In this document: positions 1 through 5,238 of the stretch, one piece after another
Layout: every line of letters starts with the position of its first letter
Position numbering within the stretch: the first letter of the stretch is position 1
NCBI GenBank assembly: GCA_009936895.1
Contig: JAACDS010000421.1
Coordinates: 1-6,941 of the forward strand
DNA: 6,941 bases
Source: Pseudomonadota bacterium
Lineage (GTDB): Bacteria > Pseudomonadota > Gammaproteobacteria > Pseudomonadales > Azotimanducaceae
Reading direction: 5' to 3'
Program-made: the position numbers and the translations under genes
Notes under the pieces: model-generated
Databases searched by the model: none
Seen by the model: the letters and a program-made list of their open reading frames with translations, nothing else
Told to the model about the DNA's origin: nothing

Positions 1-1042
1 GGGGCGGCAACAGATAGGCATCAAGTACGCCCAACGGACCCAGCACCCGTTCCACTGCGGCGCGGTCGCTTGACGACAAGCTTTCGATTTCACCAGCGAT
101 GTGACGACGGCTGACTTCACTGTATTTGAGCGAGCGCATTCGCACCGGGCCGTCACCCAAGTCTACCTCACACCACTTGTCACCCGCCGCCAACGCTTCG
201 CGAGAGACCCTGAGAAATCGATGGTAGTTGTCGCGCATGTGCTCGAAAAATGGCGTCAAAGTATCAGGCAAGGCATCGTCTGCCAGGTATCGGCCCTCGT
301 TTGAACGAGCGTCAAAAATGCGATCCATGTAATCGAGCATAGCCGGCGCGCTGCCCTCAATCCAACTGCGCGGTTCTGGATCCGCGGCTATGTGGGCTTT
401 GAAGAGCCCGGCGAAGGCGAAGTCTCCAAGGCTGGCACGATCACCCAACAGAAATTGGTGACTACCATAGTGCTCTGCCGCATGGGCCATAAGCTGTTCA
501 AAATCGCGCCGAACATGCGCCGCCTGATCTGGGCCACAGCCTCGATTCGCGCAGGCCTTCAGCCCAAAATTGTCTCGTACAAACAAGATTCGCTCTGCCG
601 CTTTCACCCGCTCGTCTTCGGTTAAACCCTCCGCCATCGTTTTGCCGATGGCGTTAGCATAAAACCCAATGGCAACATGATCGATGTTGTGTGGATAACA
701 CCAGCGGCTGCTGATGGCGTAGCGGCCAAACCACTCATCCGCCCAATCCTCCAACAAGTGGGCGGCAATACGCTGCACAGGGCTGCTTGGCATAATCGGT
801 CGGTCAGGATACTTGGCATTCAGCATCAGACCGATAGGCGTGGAGTCGTGTATGAACCATCCTTCGGGCGTCTCGAGGCCCGGGATAAAATGCGTTCCCA
901 GACGCGCCTCTACGTGCGGGCCGGCATCCTGCGTCTTCAGTCTGAACTCATAGTCCACACCAAGATAGTTAAGCATTGCCTGCAGCTTGCGCGTGAACAA
1001 GCTGTGCTCGCCGCCCCACATCACATACTTTCCGTCGAACAT
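1..1042 (-). CDS. Glutathione S-transferase family protein, C-terminus cut by the window edge
   Basis: The reading frame is open from an ATG at 1042 to base 1 with no stop: 347 codons are visible and the C-terminus is missing. The start has a GGAG six bases upstream. Residues about 5-80 look like the thioredoxin-fold GST N-domain: a short strand, then SLFTRKLQAML (14-24) in the active-site helix position, a cis-proline (P54, in FIPGLETP) and HDST (65-68), which normally contacts the gamma-glutamyl group of glutathione. Residues about 90-255 are helical like the GST C-domain, with the N-capping box SLGDF (204-208). A further segment of at least 90 residues follows, making it longer than a standard 200-230-residue GST but normal for a long-GST subgroup. 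Expected to be a cytosolic glutathione-conjugating or related enzyme; substrate unknown. It is the last visible gene of the minus-strand block, 125 bases after the VOC gene. Family call is firm; activity is inferred. Confidence 0.85.
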   Translation of the reverse strand, partial: MFDGKYVMWGGEHSLFTRKLQAMLNYLGVDYEFRLKTQDAGPHVEARLGTHFIPGLETPEGWFIHDSTPIGLMLNAKYPDRPIMPSSPVQRIAAHLLEDWADEWFGRYAISSRWCYPHNIDHVAIGFYANAIGKTMAEGLTEDERVKAAERILFVRDNFGLKACANRGCGPDQAAHVRRDFEQLMAHAAEHYGSHQFLLGDRASLGDFAFAGLFKAHIAADPEPRSWIEGSAPAMLDYMDRIFDARSNEGRYLADDALPDTLTPFFEHMRDNYHRFLRVSREALAAGDKWCEVDLGDGPVRMRSLKYSEVSRRHIAGEIESLSSSDRAAVERVLGPLGVLDAYLLPP

Positions 1043-1048
1043 GACTAG

Positions 1049-1052
1049 CTCC
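1049..1052 (-). promoter_or_regulatory. Ribosome binding site for the GST-family gene
   Basis: On the minus strand GGAG lies six bases before the ATG at 1042. It supports this ATG as the start, and the start in turn places the protein's first strand directly ahead of the GST active-site helix. Confidence 0.6.
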
Positions 1053-1167
1053 GATAAGTGATAAAAGAGTTGTCCGCATTGCGAGATTTTTACACCGAAC
1101 TCATGGGATTGTCGCGATGAATCGTTGGCGCCATGGAAAACGCGGCGGTAGTTGCCAGGCGTTGGGG

Positions 1168-1665
1168 TTAGTCCTTCGGCGCTCGGGGCCATCGGTCAAG
1201 ATGCACCTGAATCAGATCGATCAGCGTGCCATCTGGGTCCCTGCAGATCGCCACGTCCGCCATCCGTTTTGTGCATGCAGTCGGTGGCCCGAGGAACTCG
1301 ACGCCTTGCGCCACCAAATCACGATAGTCCGCCTGCACGTCTTCCGACACTAGGCACAGGCGCACGATTCCCAGATCTTGGTTTTGCAGGGGATCATGTG
1401 CGCCAGAGACTGGAAACTCCGCCAGATCAAGCTTCGGCAGACCTTTGCCCAATTGCATGATGCAAGCTCGGCCTCTAGTGTTTGGCGCAATATGCAGCAC
1501 CTGAGCAGTAGTTGCAGGCACGACTGCCGATTCGTCAGCCTCTAAACCCAAGTAGGGAATACCGGGGAGGAATATGTCGAAACCGAGCCGCTTGTGGAAA
1601 GCAATTGCAAGATCCAGGTCGGAGACATTGACGTTGATATGTCCCCATCTAAAACGCTGACTCAC
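1168..1665 (-). CDS. VOC (glyoxalase/bleomycin-resistance/dioxygenase) superfamily protein
   Basis: A 165-residue protein with two beta-alpha-beta-beta-beta modules typical of the vicinal-oxygen-chelate fold. The first opens with WGHINVNVSDLDLAIAFHKRL (7-27) and the second ends with RDPDGTLIDLIQ (142-153), a classic VOC C-terminal signature. Start is GTG at 1665, six bases after GGAGG; stop is TAA. The usual metal ligands are only partly kept: H9 is present, but the later positions read Q71, a leucine or cysteine near 103-104 where a histidine often lies, and D150 in place of the common glutamate. It may therefore bind metal weakly or differently, or act as a binding protein rather than a glyoxalase I. 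Such proteins handle glyoxal adducts, aromatic ring cleavage or antibiotic binding; which one applies cannot be told. It lies 78 bases downstream of the membrane-protein gene and 125 upstream of the GST gene, fitting a detoxification pair. Confidence 0.85.
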   Translation of the reverse strand: MSQRFRWGHINVNVSDLDLAIAFHKRLGFDIFLPGIPYLGLEADESAVVPATTAQVLHIAPNTRGRACIMQLGKGLPKLDLAEFPVSGAHDPLQNQDLGIVRLCLVSEDVQADYRDLVAQGVEFLGPPTACTKRMADVAICRDPDGTLIDLIQVHLDRWPRAPKD

Positions 1666-1670
1666 GTATT

Positions 1671-1677
1671 ACCTCCC
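1671..1677 (-). promoter_or_regulatory. Strong ribosome binding site deciding the GTG start of the VOC gene
   Basis: On the minus strand GGGAGGT precedes the GTG at 1665 by five bases. No in-frame ATG lies at a better position, so this site settles the unusual start. The ATG overlapping this site (1679-1677) opens only a five-codon frame that ends in TGA overlapping the GTG. Confidence 0.75.
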
Positions 1678-1743
1678 ATGATGGGCGAAGGGGCCACGCT
1701 CCCTCGCCGTTTGTGTCTGTCCCTTGGCAACCCGCTGATTGGC

Positions 1744-2139
1744 TTACCAACTGTCTCGAAAAATCACGCTGTTTTCCGCCCTGTTTTCTCGATAAAGAAA
1801 AAACGCTAGGCCGCCAATCATTGTCAAAACCACCCACGGCAGAACATCGTATTGAGCTCGTTGAATCATAATCACAGCCCCGAAAAATACGGTGAAGTTG
1901 CAGAAAACCAGCATTGGCGCCACCGACGATAACGGCCGTTTACGCCTGAGAAAGTTCACGCTGAAAAACGCCAGCGTCGCAAATGTGGCACACCGTATGA
2001 CAAGAAAGTTGGTCGCAACTGGCTCATTGGTAAGCGACATGTTGTAGAGCAGCACGTTAATCCCTACCAAGGGTGCGCACGCAGTCAAGCCCAAGGCTAG
2101 AGCTAAGCCACCGACAAATAGACGTGTACCTAAATCCAT
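1744..2139 (-). CDS. Small four-helix integral membrane protein, family not recognised
   Basis: A 131-residue protein made almost entirely of four hydrophobic segments, at about residues 6-32, 43-64, 72-92 and 98-116. The loop between helices 2 and 3 carries LRRKRP (64-69) and the C-terminal tail (117-131) holds several arginines. By the positive-inside rule both ends and this loop face the cytoplasm. The ATG at 2139 has only a weak GGAT about eight bases upstream. LTAC at 18-21 resembles a lipobox, but hydrophobicity continues past it, so a membrane helix is more likely than a lipoprotein signal. No catalytic motif is visible. It sits between the dioxygenase (161-base gap) and the VOC gene (78-base gap) in the same direction. 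It could be an inner-membrane accessory or small permease-like protein, but no function can be assigned. Confidence 0.7.
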   Translation of the reverse strand: MDLGTRLFVGGLALALGLTACAPLVGINVLLYNMSLTNEPVATNFLVIRCATFATLAFFSVNFLRRKRPLSSVAPMLVFCNFTVFFGAVIMIQRAQYDVLPWVVLTMIGGLAFFLYRENRAENSVIFRDSW

Positions 2140-2300
2140 TCAGGATCATCCGGTCAGAACAATTGACGTCAGCATCTCAAATACGGCCGCGTTTTAACAT
2201 TGCCGAATAAGCGCTATTTGTCTCAAGAAAGAGCTGCACATGCTGTACCACTATCAGCGCTGTCAATCGATTTTTGGCAGTCTAACGTAGCCCCTTACGG
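2140..2300. other. Intergenic gap between dioxygenase and membrane-protein genes
   Basis: These 161 bases hold no ORF of note. A perfect TTGACA lies on the minus strand near 2263-2258, but no convincing -10 box follows at 16-18 bases. CAGCGCTG is an 8-base palindrome near 2256-2263. A separate promoter for the membrane-protein/VOC/GST genes could lie here but is not demonstrable by eye. No terminator with a T-run was found for the dioxygenase. Confidence 0.3.
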
Positions 2301-3119
2301 TCAAATCTCTGCGCAGGAAATCGGCTTTTCACCTCGAATGGTCGCTCGATAGCCGAGTCGTTTCTCAGGAAAATAGTCGAATGCCGCAAAGTGCTGCACA
2401 CAGCGGTTATCCCAAAACACCACGGTACCCGGCTGCCAATTGACTCGACACTGGATGTTTGCCGAATAGGCCACATGATCATAGAGCAACTGCAGCAGCG
2501 CGTGACTTTCACGCCGGTTTAGTCCAATAATCCGGCTAACAAAGCCAACGTTGACGTACAGAGCTTTGCGGCCCGTGTCGGGATGTATGCGAACGACCGG
2601 GTGAATCGCCGATGGTACCTCTTCAAGTTTTTTTGCCCCGCTAACGTAAAGATAATGCCCAATCGGATCGTGCTTTGCGCTCAACGTCTCGACAAAGGCC
2701 TGCATTGCCGGCGATAGGGACTCGTAAGCCGCATACATATTAGCAAATAGCGTATCGCCTCCTGCCCTCGGTACCACCTCCATTCGCAGCATAGACAGGC
2801 CTGGCGGCTCACTCTCGCTTGAAACATCCGAATGCCACCCCTCGCCTGCGGCGTGCTTGGAGTTTTCGTCAGCCATGATCCGAATGAGTTCTTGCGGGAT
2901 CTCGCTAGGATTGGTGGGTCTGGTGAGGGGTTCACCAAGACGATGAGCAAAATCCGCCTGTTCCTGTAATGACATCACCTGATCTCGGGCGACCACAATA
3001 CCTCGCTCCGAAGCGAGTTGTTGAAGCGCGCTGATCTGGCCATCACTGAGGCTAGTCAACTGTATGTCGGACGCGAGTTCAGACCCCAATCCCGGCGTAA
3101 TGTGTTGATGAGCTAACAT
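2301..3119 (-). CDS. TauD/TfdA-family Fe(II)/2-oxoglutarate-dependent dioxygenase
   Basis: A 272-residue protein from ATG 3119, chosen because AGGAAG lies six bases upstream. A GTG at 3152 would add 11 residues but has no good ribosome site. The family runs at about 280 residues, so the gene is full length. It aligns with TauD throughout. The iron triad is H96 and D98 in WHSDVS with H243 in NRCVQHFA. R258 in GYRATIRGEKP is the 2-oxoglutarate-binding arginine, and GGDTLFANMYAAYESL and HPVVRIHP are further family signatures. These enzymes use O2 and 2-oxoglutarate to hydroxylate a substrate, giving succinate and CO2; in TauD the product falls apart to an aldehyde and sulfite. The taurine-pocket histidine region of TauD (HPVYPH) is replaced here by RPTNPS, and the DFRKSF region by DPIGHY. 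Another sulfonate, sulfate ester, aryloxy acid or amino-acid derivative is therefore more likely. It lies downstream of the alcohol dehydrogenase, which could process an aldehyde product. Confidence 0.92.
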   Translation of the reverse strand: MLAHQHITPGLGSELASDIQLTSLSDGQISALQQLASERGIVVARDQVMSLQEQADFAHRLGEPLTRPTNPSEIPQELIRIMADENSKHAAGEGWHSDVSSESEPPGLSMLRMEVVPRAGGDTLFANMYAAYESLSPAMQAFVETLSAKHDPIGHYLYVSGAKKLEEVPSAIHPVVRIHPDTGRKALYVNVGFVSRIIGLNRRESHALLQLLYDHVAYSANIQCRVNWQPGTVVFWDNRCVQHFAAFDYFPEKRLGYRATIRGEKPISCAEI

Positions 3120-3125
3120 GTCTGT

Positions 3126-3131
3126 CTTCCT
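3126..3131 (-). promoter_or_regulatory. Ribosome binding site of the dioxygenase gene
   Basis: AGGAAG on the minus strand lies six bases before the ATG at 3119. It favours that start over the in-frame GTG at 3152, which has no purine-rich site at a suitable distance. Confidence 0.6.
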
Positions 3132-3152
3132 GTTTTCCGACGGGTGCACCAC

Positions 3153-3167
3153 TGGGTTCAGAACCCA
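3153..3167. promoter_or_regulatory. Perfect 15-base dyad upstream of the dioxygenase, possible operator
   Basis: TGGGTTC and GAACCCA are exact 7-base inverted arms around a single A. It sits 34 bases upstream of the dioxygenase ATG, where a repressor or activator site would act. The one-base centre argues against an RNA hairpin and for a protein-binding dyad. No second copy was noticed in the window. Confidence 0.35.
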
Positions 3168-3225
3168 ATAGGCCAGCGAAATTACCTCGCAGACCGACCG
3201 TGGTTACGCGCGAACTCCATGCGGC

Positions 3226-3251
3226 GTTAGAGCGCGCTTCCGCGCTCTAAC
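3226..3251 (-). terminator. Perfect 11-bp stem-loop after the alcohol dehydrogenase gene
   Basis: GTTAGAGCGCG and CGCGCTCTAAC form an exact 11-bp stem around a 4-base loop (GAAG as read on the minus strand). It starts 20 bases past the alcohol dehydrogenase stop and lies before the dioxygenase. No T-run follows on either strand, so a classical intrinsic terminator is not shown. It may act with Rho, attenuate transcription, or protect the 3' end of the upstream mRNA. Confidence 0.5.
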
Positions 3252-3270
3252 ACACCTGCGTTTGACGGTC

Positions 3271-4413
3271 TTACCACGCCGCGCTGTACATGGCCTCAAA
3301 ACCCGCCTGATCAACCGGGCGAGGATTCGTCATGTTGACCGGATCAGCCATCGCATCCTCGAGAAGGACACTCAGCAAGTCGCCTTCACCACCCAAATCA
3401 GTGATCGAGCGCTCGATGCCTATGTCACTGCGCAACTGAAGCACTGCGTCAATTGCGCCCGCGCCGGTCGCAGGACCTGAGGGCGCAAGAATACGCGCGA
3501 CGTCAGCGTACTTTTCTTCGCGAACAGACATGTTGTATTCCATCACATGAGGCAACATCGTCGCGAGGGTTTGTCCATGCGCGGCGTTCAGTCTGGCCGA
3601 AATAGCGTGTCCAGTACCATGTGCGGATCCCAGACCCGTCACGTTAAACGCCTGTGCCGCCATGGCCGATCCGAGCAACATTTGCGAGCGCGCCTCAATG
3701 TCTTGACCGTCCGCCACAACCTTTCGCAGGTTACCCGCAACTTTGCGAATGGCCTCAATCGCAATCGTGTCCGAATACGCATTTGCACCAATTGAAACGA
3801 AGGCCTCAACCGCGTGGGTGAGCACATCAAACCCACAGGTGGCGGTTGGATAGGTTGGCAGACCGACCGTCAGGTCCGGATCGAGCACAGAGAATGCGGG
3901 CGTAATGCTTGGATGCATCACATAGGTCTTGCGACCCAGTCGGGTATTGGTGATCACACACGCACTGTTTGTTTCGGATCCTGTGCCAGCGGTTGTGGGA
4001 ACCGCGATAACCGGGGCAGCGGCGGGCGTCGGCTGGGAGCCTTGCATCGCTTCGACCGTACCCGGATTGGAGGCAAGCAGCGCAATCGATTTTCCACAGT
4101 CCATGGAAGATCCACCACCAATCGGCACGACAACGGCATCGCCAAGCTCTTTGAGCCTTGCTGCGCCAGCTTCGACGTTTAAATCGGTCGGATTGGGCTC
4201 AACGCCGTCAAACACTTCAACCGATAAATTTGCAGCGCGAAGCGCTTCCAAAATTGGTTCAAGTACGCCACTCGCTGCCAGATTTTTGTCGGTCACGATC
4301 AAAGCCGCACTCTTACCCAGCGCTTGAATGTGATTGTTTAAGTCTTTGGCCGCACCTCTATTGAACACAATTGTTGGTAATGGGCGGACAGTAAAGTTCT
4401 CATTTGAAAGCAA
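3271..4413 (-). CDS. Iron-containing (type III) alcohol dehydrogenase
   Basis: A 380-residue protein, the usual length for group III Fe-dependent alcohol dehydrogenases such as FucO and DhaT. Start is TTG at 4413, supported by AAAAGGAG eight bases upstream. The N-terminal dinucleotide-binding half shows GGGSSMD (99-105) and TTAGTGSE (140-147). The C-terminal helical half holds the metal ligands D196 and H200 (GFDVLTHAVEAF), H269 (HGTGHAIS) and H279 (NAAHG), all present, so a Fe2+ or similar ion is expected. It should interconvert an alcohol and an aldehyde or ketone with NAD(P)(H) in the cytosol; the substrate cannot be read. It follows the NTF2-like gene by 35 bases, so the two share a transcript, and precedes the dioxygenase. 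A role in handling an aldehyde made by the dioxygenase is a reasonable inference. Butanol, lactaldehyde, propanediol and 4-hydroxybutyrate enzymes all belong to the same family. Confidence 0.93.
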   Translation of the reverse strand: MLSNENFTVRPLPTIVFNRGAAKDLNNHIQALGKSAALIVTDKNLAASGVLEPILEALRAANLSVEVFDGVEPNPTDLNVEAGAARLKELGDAVVVPIGGGSSMDCGKSIALLASNPGTVEAMQGSQPTPAAAPVIAVPTTAGTGSETNSACVITNTRLGRKTYVMHPSITPAFSVLDPDLTVGLPTYPTATCGFDVLTHAVEAFVSIGANAYSDTIAIEAIRKVAGNLRKVVADGQDIEARSQMLLGSAMAAQAFNVTGLGSAHGTGHAISARLNAAHGQTLATMLPHVMEYNMSVREEKYADVARILAPSGPATGAGAIDAVLQLRSDIGIERSITDLGGEGDLLSVLLEDAMADPVNMTNPRPVDQAGFEAMYSAAW

Positions 4414-4421
4414 TGTAAGGA

Positions 4422-4429
4422 CTCCTTTT
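4422..4429 (-). promoter_or_regulatory. Strong ribosome binding site deciding the TTG start of the alcohol dehydrogenase
   Basis: AAAAGGAG lies eight bases before the TTG at 4413. The nearest ATG downstream of it is out of frame, and no in-frame ATG or GTG is better placed, so the rare TTG is taken as the start. It lies in the 35-base gap after the NTF2-like gene. Confidence 0.7.
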
Positions 4430-4448
4430 ACTCGTTACGGTTTAGATG

Positions 4449-4943
4449 TTAGGTCAAAAATCGCTCAGGTTGATAGGGCAACGACGAATGATGCAGGACG
4501 ATACGCAGTCTACCTACCTCATCCTTTTTGTAACCCCAGCTTTTGTCCACCTGGGTGATGTTCCCGTTTTTGTCGGTAAACGTCACCCAACCCATCCACA
4601 TGGCGACATCACCCTGAACAAAACTGGCAGCCGTTTCTGAAACAACGGAACGCCAGCCTTTGATGCCAAACCCACTATCCCCCGGGTATTCAGCGCTGTG
4701 GCCCACGAAATATGCAAGCGCACCCTCTCGCGTGATTCGAAAGGTCTGTTCGCCGCTGGCTAAGGTTGGCTTGAAAAGAACCTGCCCAAGCTCATAACCG
4801 TAGACTGCATCAAGCGCGCCGTTAGCAGCCATTCTGGCGGCATCGACGCCTTTGTCTTCAAACGCTTTGGAGATCGCAATCAACGCATTGCCCCACGTTT
4901 GCCTTGCATCGGCAAGTTCTTGTTCGGTTATCTCTGTCGTCAT
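4449..4943 (-). CDS. NTF2-like / SnoaL-like fold protein of unknown function
   Basis: A protein of 164 residues from ATG 4943, or 168 from ATG 4955. The downstream ATG is preferred because GGTGA sits just before it, while the upstream one has no site. The first about 50 residues are helical, followed by a mixed beta sheet: FRITREGALAYFVGH, then VAMWMGWVTFTDKNG, then VDKSWGYKKDEVGRLRIVLHH. The end, LRIVLHHSSLPYQP, closely matches the last strand of NTF2-like proteins of the DUF4440/CaMKII-association type, where histidines line a cavity. No signal peptide is seen. Members of this fold act as small enzymes, steroid-isomerase-like proteins or ligand carriers, and some close relatives carry doubtful names in databases. 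It is the first gene of the minus-strand block, 35 bases before the alcohol dehydrogenase and divergent from the deacylase genes, so it may shape or bind the substrate of that pathway. Fold call is fair; function unknown. Confidence 0.75.
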   Translation of the reverse strand: MTTEITEQELADARQTWGNALIAISKAFEDKGVDAARMAANGALDAVYGYELGQVLFKPTLASGEQTFRITREGALAYFVGHSAEYPGDSGFGIKGWRSVVSETAASFVQGDVAMWMGWVTFTDKNGNITQVDKSWGYKKDEVGRLRIVLHHSSLPYQPERFLT

Positions 4944-4955
4944 CTTTTCACCCAT

Positions 4956-5049
4956 AACAAAACTTATGGAACAATAGCGGGCAATAATGGGCAGGCACTA
5001 TTTAAGAATATAAGATCTTAGTCCCCCCCTTAGAGCAGTGGATAGTTAA
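4956..5049. promoter_or_regulatory. AT-rich divergent promoter region
   Basis: This is the only divergent gap in the window, so promoters for both the NTF2-like/alcohol dehydrogenase transcript and the plus-strand deacylase transcript should lie here. TATAAG at 5009-5014 is a candidate plus-strand -10 box, but the -35 position is poor. Other marks are the 10-base palindrome TAAGATCTTA (5011-5020), two GGGCA repeats one helical turn apart (4979 and 4989), seven C bases (5023-5029), and CCATAA/TTATGG arms at 4952-4957 and 4964-4969 beside the NTF2-like start. Boxes are inferred, not proven. Confidence 0.45.
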
Positions 5050-5238
5050 ATGCTTAACGTAATGGCAACGAGCCTTTTTGAACCGCAGCAGCGAGACTAC
5101 CTGCTTGCCCTTATTTCGGATCCAACCACCGTCGGGCCAAGTCATTTTCTTATTAAAAGAGCTGCCGAGGTAACCTTGGTTACCGGACTGATGGCCGCCA
5201 ACGCGTCTCTCACCTTACTGCAAGGTCATACACTCTAG
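5050..5238 (+). CDS. Possible small protein (62 aa) coupled to the deacylase gene
   Basis: An ATG-started frame of 62 codons whose TAG shares its last base with the GTG start of the deacylase (TAGTG), the usual arrangement of translationally coupled genes. A weak GGA lies seven bases before the ATG. The deacylase has no good ribosome site of its own, which fits coupling. Residues about 14-26 and 36-58 look helical, and the second stretch (VTLVTGLMAANASLTLL) is mildly hydrophobic but not a clear membrane helix. No family is recognised. It could be a real small protein, a translated leader that controls the deacylase, or a chance frame. The 16-base dyad at 5169-5184 lies inside it. Confidence 0.45.
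   Translation: MLNVMATSLFEPQQRDYLLALISDPTTVGPSHFLIKRAAEVTLVTGLMAANASLTLLQGHTL
5169..5184. repeat. Inverted repeat inside the small ORF
   Basis: GGTAACC and GGTTACC are exact 7-base inverted arms around TT. It lies about 55 bases before the deacylase start. It could be an operator, or a chance result of the codons for Val-Thr-Leu-Val-Thr. Confidence 0.3.

Noticed and set aside
1..1048. Plus-strand frames at 101-304, 392-625 and 677-1048
   Set aside because: They lie opposite the continuous GST-family frame, have arginine- and histidine-rich shadow-like sequences and match no family.
1043..1167. Promoter or terminator in the VOC-GST gap
   Set aside because: No paired -35/-10 boxes or stem with a T-run were found; only the GST ribosome site is supported.
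1662..1679. Five-codon ORF (ATG 1679 to TGA 1662) overlapping the VOC start
   Set aside because: Its ATG overlaps the VOC Shine-Dalgarno and it has no site of its own, so it is most likely chance.
2077..2139. Lipobox LTAC in the membrane protein
   Set aside because: Hydrophobic sequence continues past the cysteine and three more membrane helices follow, so a lipoprotein is unlikely.
3117..3152. GTG at 3152 as the dioxygenase start, adding 11 residues
   Set aside because: It has no ribosome site, while the ATG at 3119 has AGGAAG six bases upstream. The added residues (VHPSENRKTD) do not look like the family N-terminus. It remains possible.
3547..4364. Plus-strand frames opposite the alcohol dehydrogenase, such as 3814-4182 and 3929-4327
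   Set aside because: They are antisense to a gene with complete catalytic residues and have no recognisable protein features or ribosome sites.
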